Assembly (NCBI GenBank): GCA_037384645.1
Contig: JARRNT010000039.1
Location: forward strand, 1 to 20,270
Source of the DNA: RI-92 sp037384645
GTDB lineage: Bacteria; Pseudomonadota; Gammaproteobacteria; UBA6429; Thiohalophilaceae
DNA: 20,270 nucleotides
Reading direction: 5' to 3'
Positions 7,755 through 14,842 of the stretch are shown here, piece after piece; the first letter of the stretch is position 1, and every line of letters begins with the position of its first letter. The notes under the pieces are model-generated. The model did not search any database. It was not told where the DNA came from and saw only the letters and a list, made by a program, of their open reading frames with translations. Both the position numbers and the translations under genes were made by a program.

Positions 7755-7847
7755 GCCTGTGTCACTCTGGTGCAGGCAGGACATCATGTCGTGTCAAGTC
7801 TACGACACTATAAAACATAATGCGGTTCAGTGCGATAAGGGCGGGGG

Positions 7848-8264
7848 TTAATCGGCCTGATTGAGCATCTTGCGCAACTGGTTGAGGTAGGCGCGTAATT
7901 GTTTTTTGATATCGCCCTCCGCCTGGACCACGGCTTTCATGATCGTGTCACGCATGTTCTTTTCGATGTTTTTTTGCATTTCATCCAGAAAGGCCTTGAG
8001 AACTTCGATGTCCACGGTGGCTTTGCCGCCTTCATCGGCGGCCGGGATCACGATGTCACTGAGCACGGGGACATCGAATTCCTCGGCTTCCTCGCCGGAA
8101 AGTTCTTCGACTTCGACGACAGGTAAGGTCGGTGGTACTGCGCTGGGTGTGGCCTCGGAAATACTTTTCTTGGCGGCATTAAGCTTGCTCTCGCTCTGGG
8201 CGAGCAGGCCCTTGATGGACTCCAGTGCGTTGAGCAGGTCGTCGGGTTCGGATTGATCAGCCAT
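7848..8264 (-). CDS. Small acidic conserved protein of the pepA-holC-valS locus
   Basis: A 138-residue protein of unknown function. Residues 5-38 look like an amphipathic helix. Residues 39-85 form an acidic, Pro-containing linker with EVEELSGEEAEEFDVPVLSD, including the VPVLSDIV segment. Residues about 86-136 form a second, charged amphipathic helix suited to coiled-coil pairing. There is no signal peptide or membrane segment. The gene begins nine bases after the holC stop, so it is very likely in the pepA-holC operon. From memory, Pseudomonas aeruginosa also has a small hypothetical gene between holC and valS, which supports this being a conserved member of the locus and not a chance frame. 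Here valS no longer follows directly. A role beside the chi subunit is possible but not shown. Confidence 0.8.
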   Translation of the reverse strand: MADQSEPDDLLNALESIKGLLAQSESKLNAAKKSISEATPSAVPPTLPVVEVEELSGEEAEEFDVPVLSDIVIPAADEGGKATVDIEVLKAFLDEMQKNIEKNMRDTIMKAVVQAEGDIKKQLRAYLNQLRKMLNQAD

Positions 8265-8273
8265 GGCTAGAGC

Positions 8274-8705
8274 TTAGCTGTTTAATTCGTGGGTTTCGAG
8301 GGGATAACCGCGTTCGCGGTAGAACTTGAACCGCTGGCGGGCCCGGGCCCGACTGGCATCATCGCCAGCGACAATCTCGACCACGCGCTCATAACGACTG
8401 AAAAAGCCGGGCACTTCGTCATGCAGGTTGATCAGCACCTCCGGCGGCATGGCCGGTGGGTTGTCGTAGCCGATGATAATGGGCGTCTCTGCGACGTGTT
8501 GGTCCTGACTCTGGCAGTGGGGTATAAAGGCGCCATCCCGAAATACCCATAACAGGTCGTCGAGTTGCCTGGCCATATCAGCAGAAGCGGTATGCAGATA
8601 GACCCGGTTCTGTTGTTGCCAGGCCTTGTCGACGATGCGACAGGCCAGTTGCAGCCCGGCCTGGCCGGACTGATAGGGAGAGACGTAAAAATCCACGCGG
8701 GTCAT
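8274..8705 (-). CDS. holC: DNA polymerase III chi subunit
   Basis: The chi subunit of the clamp-loader complex of the replicative DNA polymerase. It bridges the clamp loader, through psi, to single-stranded DNA-binding protein. The 143-residue protein has the family's N-terminus (TRVDFYVSPYQSGQAGLQLA) and the segment CRIVDKAWQQQNRVYLHTAS. Further on are LDDLLWVFRDGAFIPHC and the C-terminal RARQRFKFYRERGYPLETHEL, all typical of HolC. Length agrees with the family. The gene starts five bases after the pepA stop and is followed nine bases later by the small acidic gene, so the three are almost certainly one transcript. Position next to pepA is the standard gammaproteobacterial arrangement. Confidence 0.95.
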   Translation of the reverse strand: MTRVDFYVSPYQSGQAGLQLACRIVDKAWQQQNRVYLHTASADMARQLDDLLWVFRDGAFIPHCQSQDQHVAETPIIIGYDNPPAMPPEVLINLHDEVPGFFSRYERVVEIVAGDDASRARARQRFKFYRERGYPLETHELNS

Positions 8706-8710
8706 GCTGA

Positions 8711-10198
8711 TCAGCCTTTACCGGCTTCCCCCAGCAGGTAATTGACCAGTAAGGGGACGGGGCGTCCGGTGGCCCCTTTGTTGGCGCCGCTATCCCAGGC
8801 GACCCCGGCGATATCGAGGTGCGCCCATTTGTATTTCTTGGTGAAGCGTGACAGGAAACAGGCGGCGGTAATGGTGCCGGCCTCGCGTCCGCCGATGTTG
8901 GCCATGTCGGCAAAATTACTTTTGAGCAGGTCCTGGTATTCATCCCACAAGGGCAATTGCCAGGCGCGATCGTCGCTTTTACCGGCGGCATTCAGCAATT
9001 TATCAACCAGGGCCTGATCATTACCGAGCAGGCCGCTGGCCTGATGACCCAGCGCGATGATGCAGGCGCCGGTCAGGGTGGCGATGTCGATCACGGCCCG
9101 GGGTTTGAATTTTTCACTGTAGGTCAGGGCGTCACACAGGATGAGTCGGCCTTCGGCATCGGTATTCAGGATCTCGATGGTCTGGCCGGACATGCTGGTT
9201 ACGATATCACCGGGTTTGATGGCAGCGCCGTCCGGCAGATTTTCGCAGGTGGGGACGACGCCGACCACATTGATCGGCAATTTGAGTTCGGCGATTGCCT
9301 GCAGGGTCCCGAACACCGTGGCAGCACCACACATGTCGAACTTCATCTCGTCCATGGCGGCGCCGGGTTTGATGGAAATGCCACCGGAGTCGAAGGTGAT
9401 GCCTTTACCCACCAGGACCACGGGATGGTCAGTCTTTTTGCCACCGTGATGTTCCATCACGATCAATCTGGGTGGCTGGCGACTGCCCCTGGCGACCGAC
9501 AGGAACGATCCCATTTTTAATTCTTCGATGCGTTTTTGATCCAGGACACTGACCTTGAGACCATGGCTTTTACCCAGCTTTTTGGCCTGGCTGGCCAGGT
9601 AGCTCGGGGTACAGATGTTACCGGGCAGGTTGCCCAGCTCGCGGGTCAGGGCCATGCCATTGGCAATCGCCTGGCCGGTTTTGGCGGCATGACTCGCGGC
9701 CTTGTGCTGTTTCTGGTCATCCAGCTGCCAGCTGACCTGGCGCAGGCTCGGTGCCGGCGTTTTCTCCGATTTGGTCTGGCCATAACGGTACAGGGCATGG
9801 CTGATGGTTTCGCTCCCCAGCTGGATCTTGCTGACTGTATCGCGCTCCTTGACGTCCGCCTCGGCCAGTGCACAAATGGCCCGTTTCAGGTTTACATCGA
9901 GTAGTCTCTGTACCACGTTGCGCAACAGGGTGCGGTACTGGTTGTCCGAAAGGGCCTCTTTGCCAACACCTACCAGCAGGACACGGCTACTGGCAATACC
10001 GGGTACGTCGTGCAATAACAGGATTTGATTGAGTTTGCCGCTGATATCGCCTTGCTTGATAATGCGACTGATATGGCCTTTGCTGAGTTTATCGAGCTGT
10101 TTGGCCGCGCTGGAAAGCTTGCCATCTTCGAGGACGGCAGTAATGTAACAATCGGATTTATCGGTGGCTGGATCAAGGCTTTTTACGTTAATTTGCAT
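8711..10198 (-). CDS. pepA: Leucyl aminopeptidase (cytosol aminopeptidase, M17)
   Basis: A two-metal (zinc or manganese) aminopeptidase that removes N-terminal residues from peptides in the cytoplasm. In E. coli the protein also acts as a DNA-binding accessory factor in plasmid dimer resolution and carAB control. The 495 residues include the M17 signature NTDAEGRLILCD. The metal ligands are K265, D270, D288, D347 and E349, with K277 and R351 as catalytic residues; all are at the expected spacing, offset by five from E. coli. The start at 10198 follows GGGAAG at a normal distance and gives the family-typical MQINVKSLD; the open frame reaches 10267 but adds only unrelated residues. It is the first gene of the unit with holC and the acidic gene, and is divergent from lptF across 116 bases. 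Confidence 0.97.
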   Translation of the reverse strand: MQINVKSLDPATDKSDCYITAVLEDGKLSSAAKQLDKLSKGHISRIIKQGDISGKLNQILLLHDVPGIASSRVLLVGVGKEALSDNQYRTLLRNVVQRLLDVNLKRAICALAEADVKERDTVSKIQLGSETISHALYRYGQTKSEKTPAPSLRQVSWQLDDQKQHKAASHAAKTGQAIANGMALTRELGNLPGNICTPSYLASQAKKLGKSHGLKVSVLDQKRIEELKMGSFLSVARGSRQPPRLIVMEHHGGKKTDHPVVLVGKGITFDSGGISIKPGAAMDEMKFDMCGAATVFGTLQAIAELKLPINVVGVVPTCENLPDGAAIKPGDIVTSMSGQTIEILNTDAEGRLILCDALTYSEKFKPRAVIDIATLTGACIIALGHQASGLLGNDQALVDKLLNAAGKSDDRAWQLPLWDEYQDLLKSNFADMANIGGREAGTITAACFLSRFTKKYKWAHLDIAGVAWDSGANKGATGRPVPLLVNYLLGEAGKG

Positions 10199-10314
10199 AA
10201 TGACTTCCCAATCGGGTTGCAGACGGAATAATTTCACAAATGGATGCCAAACTGGCACACTGCGCAAGTTATGGTATTACAAACCACATGCCGGTTTAAA
10301 TAGCCAGATTCACA

Positions 10315-11424
10315 ATGATTTATCGCACGCTCATCAATCGCTACCTGATTAAAGAGGTAGTCATTACGCTGATTGGGGTCTCGAGCGTTCTGTTCATGAT
10401 ATTTCTCAGTGGCCAGCTGGTGACCCTTTACAGTATGGCTGCCAGCGGGAACCTGGAAGTCAGGGACATCCTGACCGCACTGGGTTTGCAGAGTATCGCC
10501 AACCTGGTCTTTGTTCTGCCACTCTCCTTTTATATAGCGATTTTACTGGCATTCAGCCGCCTGTACCGGGAAAACGAAATGGTCGTGTTACAGGCCTGTG
10601 GCATCAGCCAGTGGCAGGTCTTGCGCGCGGTCATGAGTTTTGCCGTGGTGTTTTCGCTATTCGTGGCGTTTTTGTCGCTTTACCTCGTGCCCTGGTCCGA
10701 ATCGCAAACGGAAATTATTTACAAACAATCCAAGACACGCAGTACGCTGGAAAGCCTGAGTGCGGGGCGTTTCAAGGAACTGACCCGGGGCCAGGGTGTG
10801 GTTTACGTCCAGCAATACAATCCCGAGGACCTGAAGATGCAGAAGATCTTCATGCAGGATCGGGTTCAGCACAAGGGTTCGGAGGATGATTCGGTCATTA
10901 CCGCGACCAGTGGCTATCGCACGGTTGATAAAAAGACCGGGGACCAGTTTCTGGTGCTGGAAAACGGTTTTCGTTATGAAGAGTTCAGCAACACCGACCA
11001 GACCGCGGTGATCCAGTTTAAAAAGCATGGCGTTCGCGTGAACGAAGACATTACCAAGCCCAAGGTGGAATTTAAGCAGCATGCCATGACTACCCTGGCC
11101 CTGCTGCGGGGCAATACCGGTCCCGATCATGCTGAATTTCAGTGGCGTGTTTCCACGGCGTTGTTGATTATCGTACTGGCGATGCTGGGTGTGCCGCTGA
11201 GCCAGTCATCACCTCGGCAGGGGCGTTATGCAAAACTGGCCCTGGCCCTGCTTATTTATATTATTTACACCAATTTGCTGAATGTCTCCCGGGCCTGGCT
11301 GGATCGGGAAACCGTGAGTGTCTGGATCGGTATGTGGTGGGTCCATCTGCTGGGTGTCGGACTGGCATTGTCGTTGTTTGTTCGCTGGAAGCCGCTGTTA
11401 CGGCGATTCTGGAAAGGGCGCTGA
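10315..11424 (+). CDS. lptF: LPS export ABC transporter permease LptF
   Basis: One of the two permease halves of the LptB2FG complex, which extracts lipopolysaccharide from the inner membrane and hands it to LptC for transport to the outer membrane. The 369-residue protein has the YjgP/YjgQ layout. Three membrane helices lie in the first 125 residues (including VVITLIGVSSVLFMIFLSGQ). A periplasmic beta-jellyroll domain spans about 130-270 and three helices lie near the C-terminus. The cytoplasmic coupling segment SRLYRENEMVVLQACGIS is typical of LptF. The lptG start lies four bases after the stop. It is divergent from pepA, the common arrangement in the group. No clear Shine-Dalgarno sequence precedes the ATG. 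Confidence 0.96.
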   Translation: MIYRTLINRYLIKEVVITLIGVSSVLFMIFLSGQLVTLYSMAASGNLEVRDILTALGLQSIANLVFVLPLSFYIAILLAFSRLYRENEMVVLQACGISQWQVLRAVMSFAVVFSLFVAFLSLYLVPWSESQTEIIYKQSKTRSTLESLSAGRFKELTRGQGVVYVQQYNPEDLKMQKIFMQDRVQHKGSEDDSVITATSGYRTVDKKTGDQFLVLENGFRYEEFSNTDQTAVIQFKKHGVRVNEDITKPKVEFKQHAMTTLALLRGNTGPDHAEFQWRVSTALLIIVLAMLGVPLSQSSPRQGRYAKLALALLIYIIYTNLLNVSRAWLDRETVSVWIGMWWVHLLGVGLALSLFVRWKPLLRRFWKGR

Positions 11425-11428
11425 TACA

Positions 11429-12493
11429 ATGGTCTTGCTGGATCGCTATATTGGTCGTGCAGTAATGTTTGGTGTCTTGAGTGCCAGTATGGTGTTAATC
11501 ACCCTGGATGTCCTGATTACTTTTGCCGGTGAAACCGGTTCTATCGGCCACGCCCATTACTCTGTCTGGTATGCCGTGGCCTATGTGTTGTTGACCATGC
11601 CGCAGGAGCTTTATCAGTATTTCCCGATGATGGCTCTGCTGGGTACGATGTTTGGCCTGGGTGGCCTGGCCAGTCACAGTGAATTGATTGCCATGCGCGC
11701 CGCCGGACTTTCGATCGTGCGCATTACCTACGCCGTTCTCAAGGCGGGCGCCATCCTGGCCGCGATCGTGATTTTTATCGGTGAAGTCATCGCGCCACCG
11801 GCAATCCAGTTTGCCAAGCTAAAACGCGTCGAGGCGATGAATGAGAAAATCAGTCTGAACACCGATTATGGACTGTGGGCGCGTGACGGTAACACCTATA
11901 TCCATGTGCGCAGGGTAGAGAGTGATGGTCATCTGATCGGGGTTGACCTGTATCTGCTGGATGATCAACAGGTCCTGCAACAGACTGTCAAGGCGGCCTC
12001 GGCGATCTACCATGATGGTCGCTGGGTGTTACAACGGGTGAACCTGGTAACGATCGAACCTGACGGCTTGCATAAGAGTTACAGTAAAACCATGGACTGG
12101 CAAAGCCTGCTGAATCCCCAGGTGGTCAATGTGGTATCGGTGTCGCCGGAAAACCTGTCAGTCTGGAAACTGCGTAGTTATATAAAGTATCTCAACGAAA
12201 ACGAGCTTGACGCCAGCCGCTACAAGCTTACCTACTGGACCAAGCTGATCTCACCGCTCACGATAGCGGTCATGATCCTGCTGGCGATTCCGTTCGTGTT
12301 CGGGTCCCTGCGCGACGCCGGCATGGGCAAACGGATCGTGGTGGGTTTCATGCTGGGCCTGGGCTTTTACCTGTTTAATACCCTCAGTGGCCAGATCGGG
12401 CTGGTTTATCATTTGCCGCCGGTACTGGCTGCGACCCTGCCGACCTTGCTGGTGATGGTGATAGCGGTGTTTATGTTATTTCGAATGCGGTGA
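11429..12493 (+). CDS. lptG: LPS export ABC transporter permease LptG
   Basis: The partner permease of LptF in the LptB2FG lipopolysaccharide exporter of the inner membrane. The 354-residue protein shows the same six-helix plan with a periplasmic jellyroll at about 130-260. The N-terminus MVLLDRYIGRAVMFGVLSAS and the coupling segment GLASHSELIAMRAAGLSIV are LptG-like. The C-terminal SLRDAGMGKRIVVGFMLGLG and FYLFNTLSGQIGLVYHLPP are strongly conserved in LptG. The start is the ATG at 11429, just after the lptF stop, with GGAAAGG at 11411-11417 as ribosome site. The open frame extends further up inside lptF but does not encode family sequence. No intrinsic terminator follows; the transcript runs towards the repeat region. 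Confidence 0.96.
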   Translation: MVLLDRYIGRAVMFGVLSASMVLITLDVLITFAGETGSIGHAHYSVWYAVAYVLLTMPQELYQYFPMMALLGTMFGLGGLASHSELIAMRAAGLSIVRITYAVLKAGAILAAIVIFIGEVIAPPAIQFAKLKRVEAMNEKISLNTDYGLWARDGNTYIHVRRVESDGHLIGVDLYLLDDQQVLQQTVKAASAIYHDGRWVLQRVNLVTIEPDGLHKSYSKTMDWQSLLNPQVVNVVSVSPENLSVWKLRSYIKYLNENELDASRYKLTYWTKLISPLTIAVMILLAIPFVFGSLRDAGMGKRIVVGFMLGLGFYLFNTLSGQIGLVYHLPPVLAATLPTLLVMVIAVFMLFRMR

Positions 12494-12585
12494 TGTTGTC
12501 TGTTTCTTGGCAGCGATCCCACTGATATCGAATTCTACATTCGTCATTCCGGGGGAAACGAAGTTTTAACCTCGAATCCAAGCAG

Positions 12586-12631
12586 AACCTGCGGAGCAGG
12601 TTTAGAAACTACTTAATGAACCCGAAGGGTT
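12586..12631. repeat. Two adjacent triloop hairpins downstream of lptG
   Basis: AACCTGC-GGA-GCAGGTT (12586-12602) is a perfect seven-pair stem with a three-base loop. AACCC-GAA-GGGTT (12619-12631) is a perfect five-pair stem of the same style. They sit in the gene-free stretch after lptG, just outside the larger inverted-repeat element. They lack T-tracts, so they are better read as parts of a dispersed repeat than as terminators. Confidence 0.55.
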
Positions 12632-12688
12632 ATAAGTGCAGTGTCTTTTAATTTTATAAATGAGTTATTTCGCCCTCGCTGAGGGCGA

Positions 12689-12722
12689 GTGACTTTCTTT
12701 TGCTTGTCCAAAAGAAAGTCAC
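12689..12722. repeat. 14-pair hairpin, left arm of the repeat element
   Basis: GTGACTTTCTTTTG (12689-12702) pairs perfectly with CAAAAGAAAGTCAC (12709-12722) around the six-base loop CTTGTC. It is followed by CAAAGAAAAGG, which recurs inverted next to the right-hand hairpin. Confidence 0.85.
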
Positions 12723-13019
12723 CAAAGAAAAGGACACCCGTACTGGTGCAGGCATGTGGCAGGCACGCACCAGCACATGGGATTAACCCCCTCGCTTCAA
12801 ACGAATCATCTATTGCAGGAATATTGCAACGTGCTGGCTAAGTGGGGTTCCCCCATTGAGATTGCTGTGAGCGGATATTGGCTGAACGCAAGGGAGCGCC
12901 CGCAGGGGCGAGGCATGGACGCCGAGCCTGTGATATGAGGCAGGGATGCCGAATATCACAGCGCCCCTGAGTACAGCCAAAATCCGCGAACGCTTAGCAA
13001 TCGGGGGCGATTTTCTTTG

Positions 13020-13051
13020 GGTACTTTCTTTGTTCGTACAAAGAAAGTACC
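13020..13051. repeat. 14-pair hairpin, right arm of the repeat element
   Basis: GGTACTTTCTTTGT (13020-13033) pairs perfectly with ACAAAGAAAGTACC (13038-13051) around the four-base loop TCGT. It is a diverged inverted counterpart of the hairpin at 12689-12722. Confidence 0.85.
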
Positions 13052-13103
13052 TCGCAGAAAGCCGCGAAGCGGCGTGCGATATAATAAATAAAAAAACGAA
13101 TAA

Positions 13104-13604
13104 CTATTTAACCTGTACCATTTTTATTTTCGCCACTTTCTGCCGCCAGTTGTTCGGCATATGATCAAACAAAAACCAGATCAGGGCCAGGCCGTAGAGG
13201 AGACTGTGCGGTGTCTGGGCAATGGCGTGAGGTGTCGGGTAAATGCCGGCATTGACGACGATGGCAAAAATGATAAATCCCCACATGGGCAGGCTGACAA
13301 GATAATAGATCAGCGCGTGTCGCCAGCTGACGGGGCTGCCATCGTTTTGGACCAGGCGTATCTTCCAGGCACGCATGCCGAGGGTCTGGCCGCCGTGAGT
13401 CCAGAACCAGCCGAGGAAGAGAAATATCGCGCCGAAGAGATAGAGTTTGAAAATGAAATCGTTCTGGTTCATGCCCAGTCCCCTGGTAAAGGGCAGCATC
13501 GTGGCACCGATGACGATCAACACTGCGAACATTAGCAAACTGTCATATACCATGGCGGCGAGGCGTCGCCACAGGCTGGCGGATAAGAATACTGTTTCGG
13601 GCAT
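13104..13604 (-). CDS. RDD-family membrane protein
   Basis: A 166-residue integral-membrane protein of the RDD family, whose general function is unsettled; some members have been linked to ion exchange or transport. The N-terminal LWRRLAAMVYDSLLM (R13, R14, D21) carries the Arg and Asp residues of the family, in the first membrane helix. The highly conserved loop HGGQTLGMRAWKIRLVQNDG stands at about residues 70-89. A third conserved acidic region is at FDHMPNNWRQK (D147). Four hydrophobic segments are visible at about 17-37, 50-68, 97-119 and 134-147. The length is typical. The gene is convergent with lptG, across the repeat element, whose right end overlaps its last codons. The ATG at 13604 fits the family N-terminus. 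Confidence 0.9.
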   Translation of the reverse strand: MPETVFLSASLWRRLAAMVYDSLLMFAVLIVIGATMLPFTRGLGMNQNDFIFKLYLFGAIFLFLGWFWTHGGQTLGMRAWKIRLVQNDGSPVSWRHALIYYLVSLPMWGFIIFAIVVNAGIYPTPHAIAQTPHSLLYGLALIWFLFDHMPNNWRQKVAKIKMVQVK

Positions 13605-13701
13605 GTCAAGATTGATATTACAGTCAGGATTTGCTGAACTTAAACAAAAGATAGAAATATATTCTACGGAATAAATTATAAAAATACATTACCTTCCGCT
13701 T

Positions 13702-14058
13702 ATGAACCTGATACATGAATTAGCGCAACAGACCGGAGTGATTGCCGCGGGCGAGTACGTGTTTCGTGGGGATCGCTTCAGTTATGTCGGGCAGCTGACC
13801 GAAGAGCATGCGCGCATGGCGTCGATCATGTGCCGCGCCACAAGTATGGCCGTGCACATGCAGGTCGACATGATGAAATCACTTGGTAAGGATTGCGGTT
13901 GCGCCCCGGCACGCGGCTGGGTGGTCAAGGGTGCGCAATTCAGCGTCTGCGTGATCGGGAACACTTTCTGTTTCCTGGATAACTCCGCGGCATCGGTTAA
14001 CCAGGTAATGCAATTCATGCTGCAAAGCGTCGACAACCAAACGGGTGAATTAATCTAG
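13702..14058 (+). CDS. Roadblock/LC7-like small protein (DUF2173 type), first of three
   Basis: A 118-residue soluble protein with no signal peptide, which I place in the roadblock/LC7-related DUF2173 type by its overall pattern; the function of that family is unknown. The first segment LAQQTGVIAAGEYVFRGDRF looks like the helix-strand start of a roadblock fold. GWVVKGAQFSVCVIGNTFCF (72-91) forms the paired central strands. Cysteines are at 44, 65, 67, 83 and 90; C65 and C67 are in a DCGC motif. C83 and C90 recur at the same spacing in the third gene. It is followed closely by two paralogues. The upstream 97 bases are very AT-rich and no Shine-Dalgarno sequence is visible. Roadblock proteins often bind small GTPases or act as dimeric scaffolds, but no GTPase gene is nearby. 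Confidence 0.78.
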   Translation: MNLIHELAQQTGVIAAGEYVFRGDRFSYVGQLTEEHARMASIMCRATSMAVHMQVDMMKSLGKDCGCAPARGWVVKGAQFSVCVIGNTFCFLDNSAASVNQVMQFMLQSVDNQTGELI

Positions 14059-14073
14059 GTGAGGATGGGGGTT

Positions 14074-14412
14074 ATGGCTGATTTAGACGGGTTGATGAAA
14101 CTGGATGGGGCACTGGCCGCGTTCGAATTCAATGACCGGGGTGAACTAAAGGATTCGCGTATCGGGGACAACAAAGCCATTACTGAAGATGTGTTGGATC
14201 TGGTGTCCCATGTCTGCGTTGCGAACGGCGCGATTGCCGCGATGCAGGCGGCCGGTTGGGAAAAGGTGACCGGCATGCAGGGTTTCTATCCGGTTCAGGG
14301 CCTGTCCCTCGTGGGTTTTGACTGGACGATCGTGACCCAGGGTAATCTCGGCGTGATCCTGCCTAACAATCAGGCGGATTTCGACGCCGCGTATCAGGCG
14401 CTGGGGGCCTAG
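14074..14412 (+). CDS. Roadblock/LC7-like small protein, second of three, divergent copy
   Basis: A 112-residue paralogue of its neighbours. MADLDGLMKLDGALAAFEF aligns with the beginnings of both, and GLSLVGFDWTIVTQGNLGVI aligns without gaps to the central strands of the first protein (its 72-91). The two cysteines shared by the first and third proteins are replaced by V87 and V94, so this member has lost that pair; its only Cys is C48. The start is taken as ATG 14074, nine bases after GAGG and directly before the family-typical residues; a GTG at 14059 and an ATG at 14065 are alternatives. The gene starts 15 bases after the first gene's stop, and the third starts three bases after its own stop, so the three must be co-transcribed. 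Confidence 0.78.
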   Translation: MADLDGLMKLDGALAAFEFNDRGELKDSRIGDNKAITEDVLDLVSHVCVANGAIAAMQAAGWEKVTGMQGFYPVQGLSLVGFDWTIVTQGNLGVILPNNQADFDAAYQALGA

Positions 14413-14415
14413 CCG

Positions 14416-14748
14416 ATGATCAAACGCTTGCTTGCGCTCGATGGCGTGATGGCCGTATGCCATTTTCGCGATGACGGCCAGCTGGTGCAGGGCTATGGCA
14501 TGGTCGACGAGGACATGCTGGTGCGATTGGCCAAGTTTGCCCTGGATTACAAGCGCATGGTGCAGGGGAATGCCGACCAGCTGGCGATGTTCACCCAGAC
14601 CCGTGGCTGGACACCGCCGGGGGGGTGGATTGTGCGTGGTCAGCAATTGAGCGTTTGCAGCATTGCCAACCTGGTCTGTGTGGTGAATCTGGCGGAAACC
14701 GACCTCAACACCATTATGGCGGCGCTGAAAGAAGCCGCAAGCTGGTAA
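14416..14748 (+). CDS. Roadblock/LC7-like small protein (DUF2173 type), third of three
   Basis: A 110-residue paralogue of the two genes before it. MIKRLLALDGVMAVCHFRDDGQLVQ is the family-like start. The segment GWIVRGQQLSVCSIANLVCV (70-89) matches GWVVKGAQFSVCVIGNTFCF of the first protein, including the cysteine pair C81 and C88 with six residues between. The end LAETDLNTIMAALKEAASW is an amphipathic helix. It starts only three bases after the second gene's stop, which suggests translational coupling. It is followed after 94 bases by purL, which has no known link to this family. No membrane or signal segment is visible. Function is unknown; the cysteine pair could serve metal, disulfide or redox chemistry, or be structural. 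Confidence 0.78.
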   Translation: MIKRLLALDGVMAVCHFRDDGQLVQGYGMVDEDMLVRLAKFALDYKRMVQGNADQLAMFTQTRGWTPPGGWIVRGQQLSVCSIANLVCVVNLAETDLNTIMAALKEAASW

Positions 14749-14842
14749 CCATTTAGCCCAATTCCCATCGACGGCTGGTCGCTGCCGGCGCTATCCAGTA
14801 TCATTCGTTTTTTTCAAACCATCCGTCAGGACTTCACAGCCC

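Larger units (their letters stand above)
12657..13110. repeat. MITE-like noncoding element with imperfect terminal inverted repeats
   Basis: The gene-free interval between lptG and the RDD gene holds a symmetrical element. Its outer ends are TAAATGAGTTATTTCG (12657-12672) and, on the other strand, TAAATAGTTATTCG (13110-13097). Next inward are a GC hairpin on each side (CGCCCTC-GCT-GAGGGCG, 12671-12687; GCCGC-GAA-GCGGC, 13061-13073). Then come two 14-pair hairpins built on ACTTTCTTT (12689-12722 and 13020-13051). Both continue inwards with the matching inverted segment CCAAAGAAAA. The centre contains further nested stems (12903-12969). No open frame resembles a protein. Similar AAAGAAAGT-type dispersed repeats occur in other proteobacteria, from memory. 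The right end covers the last codons of the RDD gene. No clear target-site duplication was found. Confidence 0.65.

Noticed and set aside
12494..13110. CRISPR array in the repeat-rich interval
   Set aside because: The repeats are inverted and hairpin-forming, not regularly spaced direct repeats with unique spacers, and no cas gene is present.
12756..13164. Short open frames inside the repeat region
   Set aside because: They have no ribosome sites, cross the hairpins and carry no protein-like pattern; the DNA is better explained by inverted repeats.
14808..14814. Run of seven T before purL as an intrinsic terminator
   Set aside because: No stable stem lies directly upstream. The only nearby pairing (CGGC with GCCG) is four pairs long and about 17 bases away.
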